From Mesocentrotus franciscanus (Eukaryota > Echinodermata > Echinoidea > Camarodonta > Strongylocentrotidae): a stretch of 64,000 bases of DNA. Positions 1 to 12,052 of this stretch are shown here, one piece after another. Both the position numbers and the translations under genes were made by a program. Numbering within the stretch: the stretch's first letter is position 1; each line of letters begins with the position of its first letter. The notes beneath the pieces are model-generated. The model did no database searches and was not told where the DNA came from. It saw nothing but the letters and a program-made list of their open reading frames with translations. Where the stretch lies: assembly GCA_037976565.1 (NCBI GenBank), contig CP137679.1, forward strand, positions 25,835,547-25,899,546, given 5' to 3'.

Positions 1-326
1 AAAAATGTGCGACTCGGGAGGACCTATAATAATATACTATCCATAATATATTTTGAGTAGTAACACAAGGGAGAAGGCACTTAGGAGATAATCAGAAATT
101 TATGATATTTTATACATGACAAACAGGAGAGTTATCCGCGACTACATCACAATCCACTGACCAAACTGCCAATTTGAGATTCCCATAGACTCAGTGATCT
201 CATGTTTCAAACATTCGTAACTTTCTTATAATCGCCCCATTTATTTCTAACTTTCGCCATCATGTGTATCTTATTTTTCTGCTTTCACACAAATGAACTT
301 ATTACAAGGGTTGGATTGTCCTTTAA
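1..326 (+). mobile_element. Partial MITE-like dispersed repeat
   Basis: The window opens inside a repeat that recurs inverted at 2491-2991 and, more diverged, at 35560-35990 and 41880-42360. Shared blocks are the CCTAAGTGCCTTCTC-type core and a GGGTTGGATT terminus, which here lies near 309-320. Only one end is in the window. No coding capacity is seen. Confidence 0.55.
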
Positions 327-1766
327 GGTACTAACATAAATACCCTTGTTATATCATGGAAATAGGTCATGTGTTGGGGATGGTCAATTTGAAATTAAGT
401 ACTGGTCCCAATTCTCACAAATATTCAGTCTGCGAAAAATCCTGCATAAAGTAAACCTCGTCCAAACCGAAACCTGATACCATGCAAAAGATCAATGGTA
501 CCAAGGACCATTCAAATGTCACCTAGATGGACTACTTAACTAAAGCCTCGAGGCTCGTTCAGATATGACGTGGCAAAACCGCAGTGGATTTTCATATTTG
601 CAAACAAAAATATCACAAGTAAGTACTAGATTGTGGAGGAGACCTACATTGTTTAAAATAAATCAATATTTTAACTTCATTGAAGTATTGCTCACTAATC
701 TGAAGATGCAAAAATATTTAGTGCTTTTTCTTACAGTTTCTCATAGATATCAATTACCTCTTAATTTTCTTTTCAATAAAAGTAATTGCAACATAATAAT
801 TCTAAGTATGCTATAAAATTTAGGAATATTATTCTCGATTTTTAAATAAAATAGAAAAGAATGTACATATATATATCAAAATATCAGAATACTTTGAACT
901 TGAGACACTATACTGATGTATGTTAAAAATATATTTAATTTCTCATCAGAACTTCATGTGAATACCACGTAATTCTCACTGTGTACAAAAATAATTCAGT
1001 ACTTCTGTACTACATTGTGTACATGTATAATCATTATAGTATCAATTACTATCAAATTCTACTAATTCACTATAATCTGCATACCTACATGTATGTTACG
1101 TCAAGGTTTGAGTTGTAATAATGTAATTAAACTCGGCAGTGCACAAATGTACTATGCATACTGAATTCATTTATATTCCGTAAATCTCATCCACGTAGAA
1201 AAAATGATTACTAATAAATCTGACTCATCATAAAGACCTATTCAGCACTAAAAACAGCAACATTCATATTTATAGCTTTTTTTTATTAAGTAAGTCACTG
1301 ATTTGAGTATTTTATTTAACTGCTATTAAACAAAAACTATGTTATCATTTATAAGCAACCAGAAAGACCCAAAGCTTGAAGTCCTAACATTGTGATTATT
1401 AATACCATTGACTCATTGAGGATTAATATTAAGAATTAAAATGAATATTGTCACAAGATATTGTACCATACACAGGACCTCTTGATTACTGAGCAACAAT
1501 GCCTCCACTACAATGTACATCAGACCTGCACTACATACATAGCATACATACAGTGTCACTTGCTACCATTACAAATCTGGATAAAAAGTTGGACCCCATA
1601 TACATGTATATATTGATTTCATGAAACATGAAGAAATTGATAACAGTTTGCCCAATCAAAACTGATGATGGACTGTACTCCAGTCTACAATCATATTTGC
1701 ACCCTGTGTGAAATATCATAACATGGAATATATAAATTGGATTTGCCGCATTTAGAATAATATTGG
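327..1766. other. AT-rich stretch downstream of GORAB
   Basis: No credible coding exon is visible on either strand; the short ORFs here lack splice sites and domain content. The part next to 1767 is presumably the GORAB 3' untranslated region. Minus-strand AATAAA hexamers at about 1311-1316 and 1282-1287 are candidate polyadenylation signals. Confidence 0.4.
1282..1316 (-). terminator. Candidate polyadenylation signals of GORAB
   Basis: The plus strand reads TTTATT at 1311-1316 and 1282-1287, which is AATAAA on the minus strand, 450-490 bp past the GORAB stop. The region is AT-rich, so chance matches are possible. Confidence 0.3.
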
Positions 1767-3685
1767 TCATGTCTGATTTGCATTAAGCTCCACGTGTTGT
1801 TCTGCCTCGGGCTGGTCATTTGATGATGGACTCGGGCTGGACTTGGGCATGTCACTTGACAGGTCACCCTCATTTTCAGACACTGGTTTTTCACCTTTTT
1901 TATCACCTTGATCACAAGAAACTGTTGAATCAGTAATTTTACCATCAGTTTTCCCTTCACTTTCATCAGCTTTGTCATTGGGTAATCTTTCAGTTTGTTC
2001 AGCATTATTTGATGGAGATGAGACTTCCGATTCAGCAGTGGAATTAAGTTTGTCAGAGGAAATCCCTGGAGGGACAATGGAATTTTCTTGTTCCTTAGGC
2101 AGGTTCCCTGGGTTATTGCTGGAGACTTGAGCCATTCCATTGTTCTCTGAGGGGTTCTTTGTAACCTCCGCTTGATGAGGGACGGTTATTGGCACAGGTG
2201 AGGTAGGAGGCGTTTCTTCCGGAATCTCAAATTCCTCAAGACTTTCGACATCCAATTTGCTGACGAGCTCTTCCAGCTTCTTTGCTTTGCGGAGCTCGTT
2301 CTCATGAATGATGGTGCACAGGTGCTCGGTGAGGAGCTCCTTCATTTCGGAAGATTTATGAAGATGGATCTTGGCAGCTACAAACTCTGTCTCCGCCTTT
2401 TCGTATCGCCGCCTGAAAAAGAAAGAAAATGAAACAACAGCTTCAAAAAGGTCTTCTTTAAGCTTCTCAATCACATTACACAAACTGTTAAAGGACAACC
2501 CAACCTCATTTGTATGAAAGCAGAAAAAGAAGAGAAACAGAACAGTGAAATTTTAAAATTAATTGGACCAATAGTATGGGAGACTGGGAGTTATGGATAT
2601 TTGAAATATGAAATCAATAAGTCTTTGTGAATCTAAAATTGGCACATTGGTCAGTGGATTGTGACGTAGTCATGGACAACTCTCCAATTTGTAATGCACA
2701 AAATTATCATTAATGTCTGTTTTTCTCCTAAGTGCCTTCTCCTTTAAGGCATTACTCCTAATATATTATGGCTAGTATAATATTATAGATCATCTAAAAG
2801 GAGAAGACCCTCCTGAGTCATATATTTTTTTTTTAAATGACATTTCAGTCATTTTGTGGGTTGTAACAAATGGGAAAGTTGTCCGGCACGGTGTCAGAGT
2901 AACATTACATTAGTGATGAGAACTTTCAGCAGTCTGCAACTCTGATTTTCTGCTTTCTTTCAGAATAGTCTGCTATTAGGGTTGGATTCCTCGTTTGAGT
3001 AAAGTTCAGAACTTGTAATAGCAATGAATCTTATCTAATTTATATATCATAAACGGAAATCACTGTTATTAATCCGAAATTACAACCTACATTCAACATA
3101 CATGTAACTTTGATTGGAGACAAACCTGAAAATTCGGGCAAAAATAAATATTTTGGTCAAATATTTTATTTCATTTTTTTTTTAAGTATCAAAATCAAAG
3201 GAATCAAATAAATAATCATAAATCATAAAAACACTGTTAACAATGTAGACTATTTGGGGGCTGAAATATGTTGTGCAGCTGTGTCCAAAAAAAGAAATAG
3301 GGTTTTAAAAAACTGCAGATTTTTAGAAATTGCATCTGTGCATTTGTTAATACCTTTCTGCTAGGCACACATCCAAATGATGAAATAAAGGTACTCACTG
3401 TGCGTCGTTGAAGTCCCTGCTTACTTCAACGACACATCCAAATGATGAAATAAAGGTACTCACTGTGCGTCGTTGAAGTCCCTGCTTACTTCCTCGATCC
3501 TGTCTCTGAGTATGCTGACATCATTGGTGAGCAGTGTTTCTATCTTAGCCAGCTCCTTCTGTATGTATAGCAGTCTCTTGGCTTCTGCTTGGGTCTTCTT
3601 CTTTCTAGTAAACAACACAAACATATAGAAAGGAATTCATTGGAAAGCATTGTGTGATTAATCCTAACATCTACATATATGATTG

Positions 3686-3717
<32 letters not shown>

Positions 3718-6523
3718 CGAATTTATTTCATTTCATATCACACAATAAAGAACATAGTTGACAAAAGTACAAAATTATGAAATGAAACAGGAACCTACTG
3801 GAAAGCATAACTTGTTTTTGTAGGTTCCCAAAAATAAATATAATATGAACATTATTTTCATAAATCATTTTAAAGTGTCTAAATAATCACAGTAAAATAG
3901 ATATAATACAATAACATATTTTCATAAACCCTTTTTTAGTTTCCACGCAATCGAAATATACAAAAGAAAAGAATTACAAAACGGGACACAAAAGACAGGA
4001 AACTGACATAATACGATGAGACAGGACATGACGAAACAATTAATAACAGGACAAAATAAACAAGACATGTCAAAACAAAACAAGACAAAACAAGACAAAA
4101 CAAAGCTGCACACTACATAAAATTAGAAGACGAAAGAGAGAGAGAGAGAGATTGTGTGTGTGTGTGTGTGAAATAGGGGAGATGTGAGAGGTATACCCAT
4201 ATCATAGTTTAATCCGTAAGAGACATGTATTTTTGTATTAAATTCTTTTTGAACCCTCTACTAAAACTATAATATGTGGGTTTTTCTCTAACTGTATCTG
4301 AAAGAGAGTTCCAAAGTTTGGAGCCTGAAAATACAAAGGATTTATCTGAGAGCAAAGTTCTTGTTTTCGGAGGACAAGATAAGAAAAATCCATGGAAAGT
4401 GACTCTGTTGGCTTCCTTTTTTAAGCTGTTTTATTCTACAGAAGAAAAAATAAAAAATAAATTGAGACATCATTTTGGCCTCATTTGCCATAAAAAGCTG
4501 ATACCATTTCCTGAGTCCAAGCGGAAGCCACTTTATAGCATCTAGATTATCAGTCCCTACAGTCTAAACATTTTCCAACAGCAAAATTAAATAATAATAA
4601 AAACAAAAAAAATTCAAGCTCATTTTGATTGCAACTTACCTGTCAGCTATTGCTCTAAACAGAAGATTTTTCTTCTTAACATTATCTTCCTCCATCTGTT
4701 TTTGTTTTTTCTGAAATTCCCCAAGTTTAAAAATCTCCCTCCTGCAAAATAAAGGGAAAAAAAAACAGAAAAAACAGTTATACATTGCTCTTCAACTAAA
4801 TAGAAGGGAGACAAAAAACAGCAAAAGACCAAGAAATCAAAAGAGTAGCCCCTCTCCAATGCTACAGATGTAGAAGTGTTGTGGTCGAGTGAATACGTCA
4901 CCGGACTGTGGATCACAAGGTCCGCGGTTCGAGTCCCGCCGCGGCACTAATGTCCTTTAGCAAGACATTGATCTACATTTGCCACACTCAAACCAGGTGA
5001 TGTAAATGGGTACCTGGTAGGAATTAATTCCTTGAAATGCTAGAGCGTCGTAATGGCAGCCGTGCTAAAGCAAGGGTAATAATCGGGAGCGCCAAGAGTG
5101 TCAAGTCTGACAGATATGAGCGCTATACTATTATTATTATTATTATTATTATTATAATACAAGTTCATTTTTCAACACTTACTCATGCCCTTCTTCTTCA
5201 TCTAAAATCTTGAATTTCTCCACCTCCTCTTCCTTGACAGCCTCCTGGGACTCCTTCTCAATGTCTTTCACAACCCGTTTAGGAACCATCCCTTCATCTT
5301 TAGGCCCATCTTTTTGTCTGTCTTCAGCCTTGCCTTGAGGAGGAGGGGCTTTCCTCCTTGCTGGGGGTGGCCGTCTTTCAGTGGGCTCATTCAGTTTATT
5401 CCAAACATTGTGTTCTGCAGAGGAGACAGGCTTTCCTCGTGGACCCTGCGGCTTTGGTCTAGAGAGCATTTGGTCTTGACTGACTGGCTCTTGGCTCTAG
5501 CATAACAACAGAAGACAAGGAATCATTTGTGATAGATGATGATTTATTTACCCAACTGCTAGGAAAGCATGTATATGCTTGTACATAAAACCAGAGTCTG
5601 GTATTACCATTTTTCAAAATGTTTTAACCGATCCATAATCATACATATCTACATAGATACTTATGGATTTCTAATCTTCCTTGTCATACTATGGTAATAA
5701 CATTAACAGGATCAACTACCTTAAAATGTACAAATTGATTGCATATGAATAGCATTTACAACTTAACAAGCTGCTATGATCTAATTTGAAGGGTAAGAAA
5801 TGGAGAAACTTTACATTTTTTAGTTTCTACATAAAATTTGTCCATGATAAACTTACCACTGACTGCGGTGGACCTGCTCTTCCTCTACCCCTGCTGCCAC
5901 CAGGCCTTCCCCTTCCCCTCTGATGGTGCTGACCCCGACCTGTAAGAAAACAGAGGACATCGTCTGTTCAGAGCCAATCTGCCAGAAGGACATTAACTCT
6001 GTGTTGAATTAAATGCCCATCTGGCTTCATACAGATGATATGCAAGCAACCGGTAATACAGTGGCCACTTTTCTTTCTTAGATTTCATGTGATTTTTAAA
6101 ATTTAAATCATTTTTAAATTAGTGATGACAGACACGCATAGGCCCAAACCTTTGAGGGAATATGTTCACCAATCACCAATATGCTAATGTACTGTAAATG
6201 GAACACCAAACAAAAAGTAAGGCTTTAATTTACTTAGATTCGCTAGATGATTCAGGACCTTTCAACTAATGTCTGCTACATCTTTGGGGTTTCCAAGATG
6301 AAAATGAAATAATGTATTCAAATAATTATTTTCCACACAACACATATTGAAGGAAATCTCACAGGAAAACCTGTGAAGGAGTTTGAGGTTATCTTCTCTT
6401 TGATAACCTTGCACATATAGAAGACATTGGTGAATGATACCTACCACCTCTGACTGGCTTTTCTCCCTCATCTTGTCTCTTCAAAGCATTTAGCTGATCA
6501 TCTGTAAACCCTGTCCATGCCAT
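1767..6523 (-). CDS. GORAB: GORAB, RAB6-interacting golgin, six coding exons
   Basis: GORAB is a coiled-coil trans-Golgi protein that binds RAB6 and SCYL1 and supports COPI trafficking. Coding exons, in gene order, are 6523-6445, 5939-5857, 5496-5183, 4741-4640, 3604-3464 and 2412-1767. All have GT/AG borders and their phases join into 454 codons plus stop. The start is [11 protein letters not shown], like the WAGFSEEEL of vertebrate GORAB. Exons 4-6 carry the conserved helical core: the RTQAE-like stretch, then [21 protein letters not shown] and [11 protein letters not shown], which I recognise from the human protein. Exon 2 adds an Arg/Gly-rich stretch (residues 27-50). The last about 150 residues are acidic, Ser/Pro-rich and unconserved. 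An acceptor at 6565 shows that the 5' UTR is spliced. Introns hold a MITE, a LINE end and a SINE. Identity is firm. Confidence 0.93.
2491..2991. mobile_element. MITE with imperfect terminal inverted repeats in GORAB intron 5
   Basis: The left end reads AAGGACAACCCAACC and the right end GGTTGGATTCCT, so the termini are imperfect inverted repeats over about 40 bp including the GAAAGCAGAA block. The body matches the repeats at 1-326, 35560-35990 and 41880-42360. It lies about 80 bp upstream of the exon 6 acceptor. Confidence 0.6.
3367..3492. repeat. 61 bp tandem duplication across the GORAB exon 5 donor
   Basis: 3367-3427 and 3432-3492 are identical, separated by 4 bp (period 65). The unit contains the 3' end of exon 5 and its GTGAGT donor, so a second exon end and donor lie in the intron. 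The exon border fitting the downstream phase is the gene-proximal one at 3464. Confidence 0.85.
3684..4560 (-). mobile_element. Decayed LINE 3' end in GORAB intron 4
   Basis: On the minus strand 4400-4210 reads [17 protein letters not shown] followed by a basic tail and a stop, the typical C-terminus of a non-LTR retrotransposon reverse transcriptase protein. Upstream, 4545-4400 gives [19 protein letters not shown] sequence in shifted frames. 3' UTR follows, with a hairpin-forming AGGAACCTAC/GTAGGTTCC pair, ending in a GATT microsatellite at 3684-3718. 5'-truncated and dead. Confidence 0.6.
4133..4172. repeat. (GA)n(TG)n microsatellite
   Basis: A GAGAGA run followed by a GTGTGT run inside the LINE remnant. 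Confidence 0.8.
4875..5157 (+). mobile_element. tRNA-derived SINE in GORAB intron 3
   Basis: The head shows RNA polymerase III boxes: A-box-like TGGTCGAGTGAA near 4882 and B-box GGTTCGAGTCC near 4926. A tRNA-unrelated body follows, then an (ATT)n tail at 5130-5155. The layout is that of echinoid tRNA SINEs. Antisense to GORAB. Confidence 0.75.
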
Positions 6524-7400
6524 CCTAGTTCAAGCTCTCAATAGACTCAATTCATCAGGATCGAACTGCAGTAAAAGCAAGAAGAAAAAACAAATTACAC
6601 ATGGATGAAGTTTGCTTTACATAGAGTCAATGCTAAATAATGCGTATCTCACTCTCAGTATACCAATTATTTTATAATTTATAAACTAAGATTAAGAATC
6701 AAGTAAGAATACTAAGACAGTAAGACTACTAAGTCTAAGAGACTAGTCAACAGGGTCAATATTTTAAACTTTTGAAGTTTAACTTTTTAGTTTAAGTTTA
6801 AATAATTTCGTGTTCATAATACCGGGTACCGCCCCTGATCAACAATGATTCATTATCAAGAGTAAATTCTATGAACAATTATGTGATGGTCGTATATATT
6901 ATTCGTGGCATTCGTGCAAATGCCTATATCAGACCGTCCACCTCCACTTGCCACCCTACGATTTTAAAAAATGCGCAAGCGGCGCGGCTCAGGCCTCAGC
7001 TCGGGGAACTCCCTGGGCTGGAGATACAAACTTACAACACAACATGTTCAACAATACATGGGACCGATATGCTGAACTTTGAAAATACAGCGGAAACATC
7101 AACATGTCAGACAGCTCTCACAGTAAAGCAAAGCTTCAATTTTACCTTTCAGTTCATTTAAATGGTTGAAAGCATAACTTACATAGTCCTATCGATCCAC
7201 TCTTTGGCTTAAAAATACAATAGACCTTTTCTAGAATTATAATTTCGGACGACTGTTGACGACGTGTCCAATGGCTAATATGAATATTTATGAGTTATGT
7301 CGTCATACTTAACTTGCCTCGCAGTCATATGCCCTCGATCGCCGCGCCCTTGTGCGCCTTGAAGTAAAACCTGCATTCATTTTTGACATGCGGTCCGTTT
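6524..7400 (-). promoter_or_regulatory. Probable GORAB 5' UTR and promoter region
   Basis: A 3' splice acceptor (TTTTACTGCAG) precedes the UTR part at 6565, so at least one non-coding exon lies upstream. A minus-strand GTAAGT donor near 7180 could end it. GC-richer patches at 6970-7020 and 7320-7360 contrast with the AT-rich surroundings and may mark the promoter. Transcription start is not determinable. Confidence 0.35.
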
Positions 7401-7689
7401 TTCAAAAATTTCCAAAATTTTCGGGTGTTTGCATGGTGAATTAACACCCGAAAATTGTGGAGAATGGGCCTATATTTCTAATTTTTTGTAAGAACATATT
7501 TTGTACACACATAATATATATTTTAAAGCGCATACCGGTATATTTATTATAATTACACATAGAATATTTTAATACCGCATATATTTTTTTCAACATCGAA
7601 TGTATTTTGATAACGCATAGATTTCTTATAAACATCCAATATATATATATTTCTTTGTATTAATGACCCATATGATTTGGTAAAAGGTG

Positions 7690-7943
7690 TTTTACCACAC
7701 TCTTTAGTAGATTATTGCCAGATGATACAGCACAGATATGCAACTAGGAGAAAAGAAAGTGGCTTAATTACTCCATCAACCAAAATGTAAGACAACGCAA
7801 GGGCAATTTTGTATTTCGTTTGTAGGACAAAGCTGTGGAATGATCTCCCAGGTGAAATTAGATTAAAAACATCGAGGTCATCTTTTCGGAGACATCTTTC
7901 CACCTACCTTCTATGTAAATGACGCATGGCTCAATCCCGGCCC
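7690..7943 (+). mobile_element. Dead LINE 3' end interrupted by the foldback element
   Basis: The plus strand encodes KLWNDLPGEIRLKTSRSSF and RRHLSTYLLCK then a stop at 7918-7920: the usual C-terminus of non-LTR reverse transcriptase proteins, with one in-frame stop upstream (near 7785). Its UTR runs into the foldback element at 7944 and appears to resume at 9662 to about 9990. Confidence 0.6.
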
Positions 7944-9661
7944 CCAGGTCAAAAAAACAGTTGAAACCAGTTGGATTTTCAACTGGTATCAACTGGAATC
8001 AACTGGTACCAGTTGAATCCAGTTGACGGAACTGGAATATGTGCCAGTTTATTCTACTGGTTTCAACTGGATTCAACTGGTACCAGTTGTACCAGTTGAA
8101 ACCAGTTGACACAACTGGTAAACTTCACATGCACCAGTATATCCCAGTTGAAACCCATTGACTCTACTGGCACATGCTGAAAACAAACCAGTTGATTCCA
8201 GTTGAAACCAACTGACCATACTGGTATATTGTTACACCAGTTGATACCAGTTAAAAACAATAGGCGTTACTGGTACATCTACCAGTTGATTCCAGTTTAA
8301 AACCCATATACAACCAAAGTGGACCATTTGAGACCAGTTGTTTCCGATTGGAACATATTGAAACCCAATGGGTGTTTCCAGCTGATTCCATTTGAAAACT
8401 ATAAGCGTATACTGGTATATTATTAGCCTAGTTGATACCAGTTAAAACCAATGTGCCTTACTGGTAAATCTACTAGTTCTTAACTTCATTCCAGTTGCAG
8501 CACAGTGGCCAAACTGGACCATTTGATACCAGCTGATTCCAGTTGGAAACCAGTAGATGATTACCAGTTGATTTACCAGTTGAAAACCAGTAGATGATTA
8601 CCAGTTGCTTTACCAGTTGAAAACCAAAATATGATTACCACTTGAATTACCAGTTGAAACCAGTAGATGATTACCAGATGATTTACCAGTTGAAACCAAT
8701 TGAAGATTGCCAGTTGATTTACCAGTTAAAACCAGTAGAATACCAGTTGAAAAACCAGTTCAATGTATCTATTGCATAATGCATATTCATGATTAATTTG
8801 CATGTTTTCACAGAAAATGTAATTATCATGATCTAACAAGCAAATGTGACAATGCACATCAATTTTGTGATTTATAGTTTCTTAGTCAATCATTGACAAG
8901 TATATTATATATGTCTGATCATGTTTTACATCTAATTTAAGACGTAAAAATATATAAATACTGATATATGTAATTAATAACCAGTAAAAACATGTACAAT
9001 TTTGTATATATGTATGTACGAACTCTTCATCACTCATTTATATACACAACTGTAATTCACTTCAAATGATCTATGTGATGGAGCAATTGCAAGAGTCTAT
9101 ATAAATATGGTTCAGTTGGTCGCCAGATGCCATGCAATAAAGATTATTGATTATTGATTGATTATCAGTTGATTGCTGGAAGTTACTAAATGATCAACTG
9201 GTTTTCAACTGGTAAATCAAATGGAAATATCTACTCACGGTTTTTCAACTGGTACCAGTTCACAACTGGTGGTTTCAACTGGTCCTAACTGGTACCAGTT
9301 GATTCCACTATACCAATTTCCATATTGAAACCAGTTCACTTAACTGGAATCAACTGGTACCAGTTCAGAACTGGTGGTTTCAACTAGTCGTAACTGGTAC
9401 AAGTACCAGTTGATTCCAGTTGATTCCACTATACCAATTTCCATATTAAAACCAGTTCACTAAACTGGAATCAACTGGTGGTTTCAACTGGTCCTAACTG
9501 GTACCAGTTGACAACTTGTATTCCAACTGGTACCAGTACCAGTTGATTCCAGTTGATTCCACTATACCAATTTCCATATTGAAACCCGTTCACTTAACTG
9601 GAATCAACTGGTACCAGTACCAGTTGCTTTCAACTGGTCCCCAACTGTTTTTTTGACCTGG
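7944..9661. mobile_element. Foldback element with CCAGTTG/CAACTGG repeat arms
   Basis: The 20 bp at 7944-7963 (CCAGGTC, seven A, CAGTTG) recurs perfectly inverted at 9642-9661. The left arm (to about 8760) and right arm (from about 9180) are dense degenerate arrays of CCAGTTG and CAACTGG, including the palindrome CAACTGGTACCAGTTG. A 400 bp non-repetitive core (8760-9180) has no coding ORF. It sits in a LINE 3' UTR. Confidence 0.75.
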
Positions 9662-10128
9662 CCCCCCTTCGTTTTTCCTTTTATTTTACTTGTCTTCCTT
9701 TTATATATGTATACACTTGCTTGTTAACGATTATAGCTGCCTTAATTAAGTGCATGTACGCACATCTGTATGATATTATTTGTATTAATTCATCCTTTTC
9801 ATTTTTATGAACACCAGGCTCAGTGATATAAGATTTGTTATCTTTCATAATTATAATGTTTAATTAACACTTAAACTTTGTGTTTTTTCTTTTCATTTTA
9901 GAAATGTAAAAAAGTTACATGATACTGTATTATTTTGTTGTATGTATGTATTAAATACAAAACAAACAAGTTTTACATTCATATGTATAAACAAATAAAA
10001 ATAAAAAAAATCTTGCCAAAGAATGGAACTAGGCTCGACTAGCACTTTTGCTAACTTATATGTTATGATTTGATTTCTTAATAAACACATAATTAAAATT
10101 TAAAAAAAAATAAAAACTTCTAGATCTA

Positions 10129-10358
10129 GTTCCCATAGAGTGGTGAAGTGTGACGTCATCAAAAATCTATTTTGGGAATTTCTCAATTTTTTCTCCATTT
10201 TCCAAAAGACCACCAAAAATAATGTCCAAATGTCGAAAACCAATTGAATAGGTTAAGTATTGGCTGAGATATGACCATCTGAATAAAAAGATTGCCTATG
10301 GGAACTCAGTGTTATATTGCTCTGGTTCATAACATTAGGAGCCAGAGCAATATAACAC
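10129..10358. repeat. Small inverted-repeat unit with a perfect 17 bp hairpin
   Basis: GTTCCCATAG at about 10129 is inverted as CTATGGGAAC at about 10296. Directly after it lies a hairpin: GTGTTATATTGCTCTGG (10309-10325), a 16-nt loop, and the exact complement at 10342-10358. Likely a MITE remnant; no conserved RNA fold is recognised. Confidence 0.5.
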
Positions 10359-10389
10359 TTCGGTACTCTATTAACAACTTCACCTAAAT

Positions 10390-10625
10390 ATAGTAATACA
10401 CATATTTACGTATATATATCTTTTTTACATAGTATGCAGATCGAGCTGTATGTCTATAAATATCGTTTTAAAATCATTACTGTTCAATCAACATTACTTA
10501 TGTTATGTATACATGTATCAGTATTATTCTTTGCATTGTATGATTTTTCATATGTACTGTCATTATTGTGATGTGTTGTTGTTAATAAATTCAAATTCAA
10601 ATTCAAATTCAAATTCAAATATATT
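10390..10625 (+). mobile_element. LINE 3' tail with (TTCAAA)n
   Basis: AT-rich UTR-like sequence ends in AATAAATTCAAA repeated as a hexamer array at 10586-10622, the terminal repeat typical of CR1/L2-like LINEs. No coding part remains. Confidence 0.45.
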
Positions 10626-12030
10626 TTGCAGGGATCGAATATATTGAGTTTTTTCCCCTATGGCTTTCCATACGCCAGCATACTTGTCTATGTCTCACGG
10701 TAACAGATTATATTAGCGTATGTTCGTTCACGATCGCGCACGTAATATTCTCGCAATAAATTCATAAATCAATCTTGCTTTTTTACGCAGGACAGCCCTC
10801 GAAAGTAGTTGCAAGTAAATAAATAGGTAAGTGCCGATGAGCAAAGTGAGAATAAGCAGCTATTAATTCTATGGTAAACTTGCACCAGGGTGGGGACAGC
10901 TGTCGAAAATTCAAGAATGTTCTGAACTAAGTATTTGGTGCCTGCCAGTTCAGGCGGACTGAGATTGAGAAGTGTCTGAGCTGAGGCCGCGCCCCGAAGT
11001 CGAGGGCGAAGTCCAGGCAGACTGGTACCGACTAGATCTAGGCATGCTAGTAGTAGTAGGTCTTGTGCCTGATGCTTTATAACGAAAAAATATTTAACAA
11101 AAACTTTGCATCAAATAACACCTACCGTCAAAAATATTTGTCTTTTATTATAATATTGTGATTGTCTAGACCTAGAATAGATCTAGACCTATATTGTACT
11201 TGTTGTAAGTTGTAGCATATTATTATTATTAAAGTCTTCAAACTGTGTAGACTATTAGTAGACCTATTTTATTTAAGTTAAACTTAAAGATTTATGATGA
11301 AATATTTATAGTTGCAGTTGGTACTTAACTTAAGCTTAAGTCTTTTAAGCTTAAGTTTATAGTACTACTGTACTAGTACTACTAGTAGTAGTACTACTTG
11401 TAGTACTCTACATTAGTAAATAGTAGAAGTAGCTGCTCGGTTTCTTTTTCTTTGATTGAATGTGTCTGGGGTGTGTACTGTGTGAGTGTGACTGCATGAA
11501 CTGCATCTCTTAATTAAATTAGTCTCTACTACACCCCATTACCAAAATATTGTAGTGTTTCGAGCGGTTCTTGACTTAATTACTTATTACGTTATTAACC
11601 TACGGATACTAATTAAGGAGATTTACGACTAAATATAATGGATTAATCCTACCAAGTACCATAAACTGTAGAATAGCTGCTCTTGCTGTCGTACGATGAC
11701 GGAGCTCCGTTCGGTGCGTACGTCGAGAAGCTAGTGGATTTTTGGAGAACTGAAGAAGCAGGGGTGTTGCGTCCTTCAGGTCTGGTTCAAATCTGCCGCT
11801 ATCCAATACTGGACACGGCCACGACAATTCTGCGAGTGCCGCAGAATGCGGCACTCGCACACATATGCGTACATAATTATGCGTGAGAGCCATACTGGCC
11901 CGGGCTGAACCACTACAATATTGATCCACAACAAAATTCAATTACATTTTTATTTCAAAGAGAAAGTCACCATCTGGTGGACATCTGATTTTGTCAGTGA
12001 AATAGTTTTACAGGGTGTATGTGTTCTTTT
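10626..12030 (+). promoter_or_regulatory. OCIAD1 upstream region
   Basis: No ORF here looks like a conserved exon. An acceptor at about 12044 shows a spliced leader; a GTAAGT donor near 10824 is one candidate end of the first exon. The stretch 11680-11890 is GC-richer and holds a 12 bp perfect hairpin at 11832-11858 (GCGAGTGCCGCA, GAA loop). Promoter placement is unproven. Confidence 0.3.
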
Positions 12031-12052
12031 TATATTCCCTTTAGAATCAACC

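Noticed and set aside
4276..4545. 89-codon plus-strand ORF in a GORAB intron
   Set aside because: It is antisense to a recognisable LINE reverse-transcriptase C-terminus.
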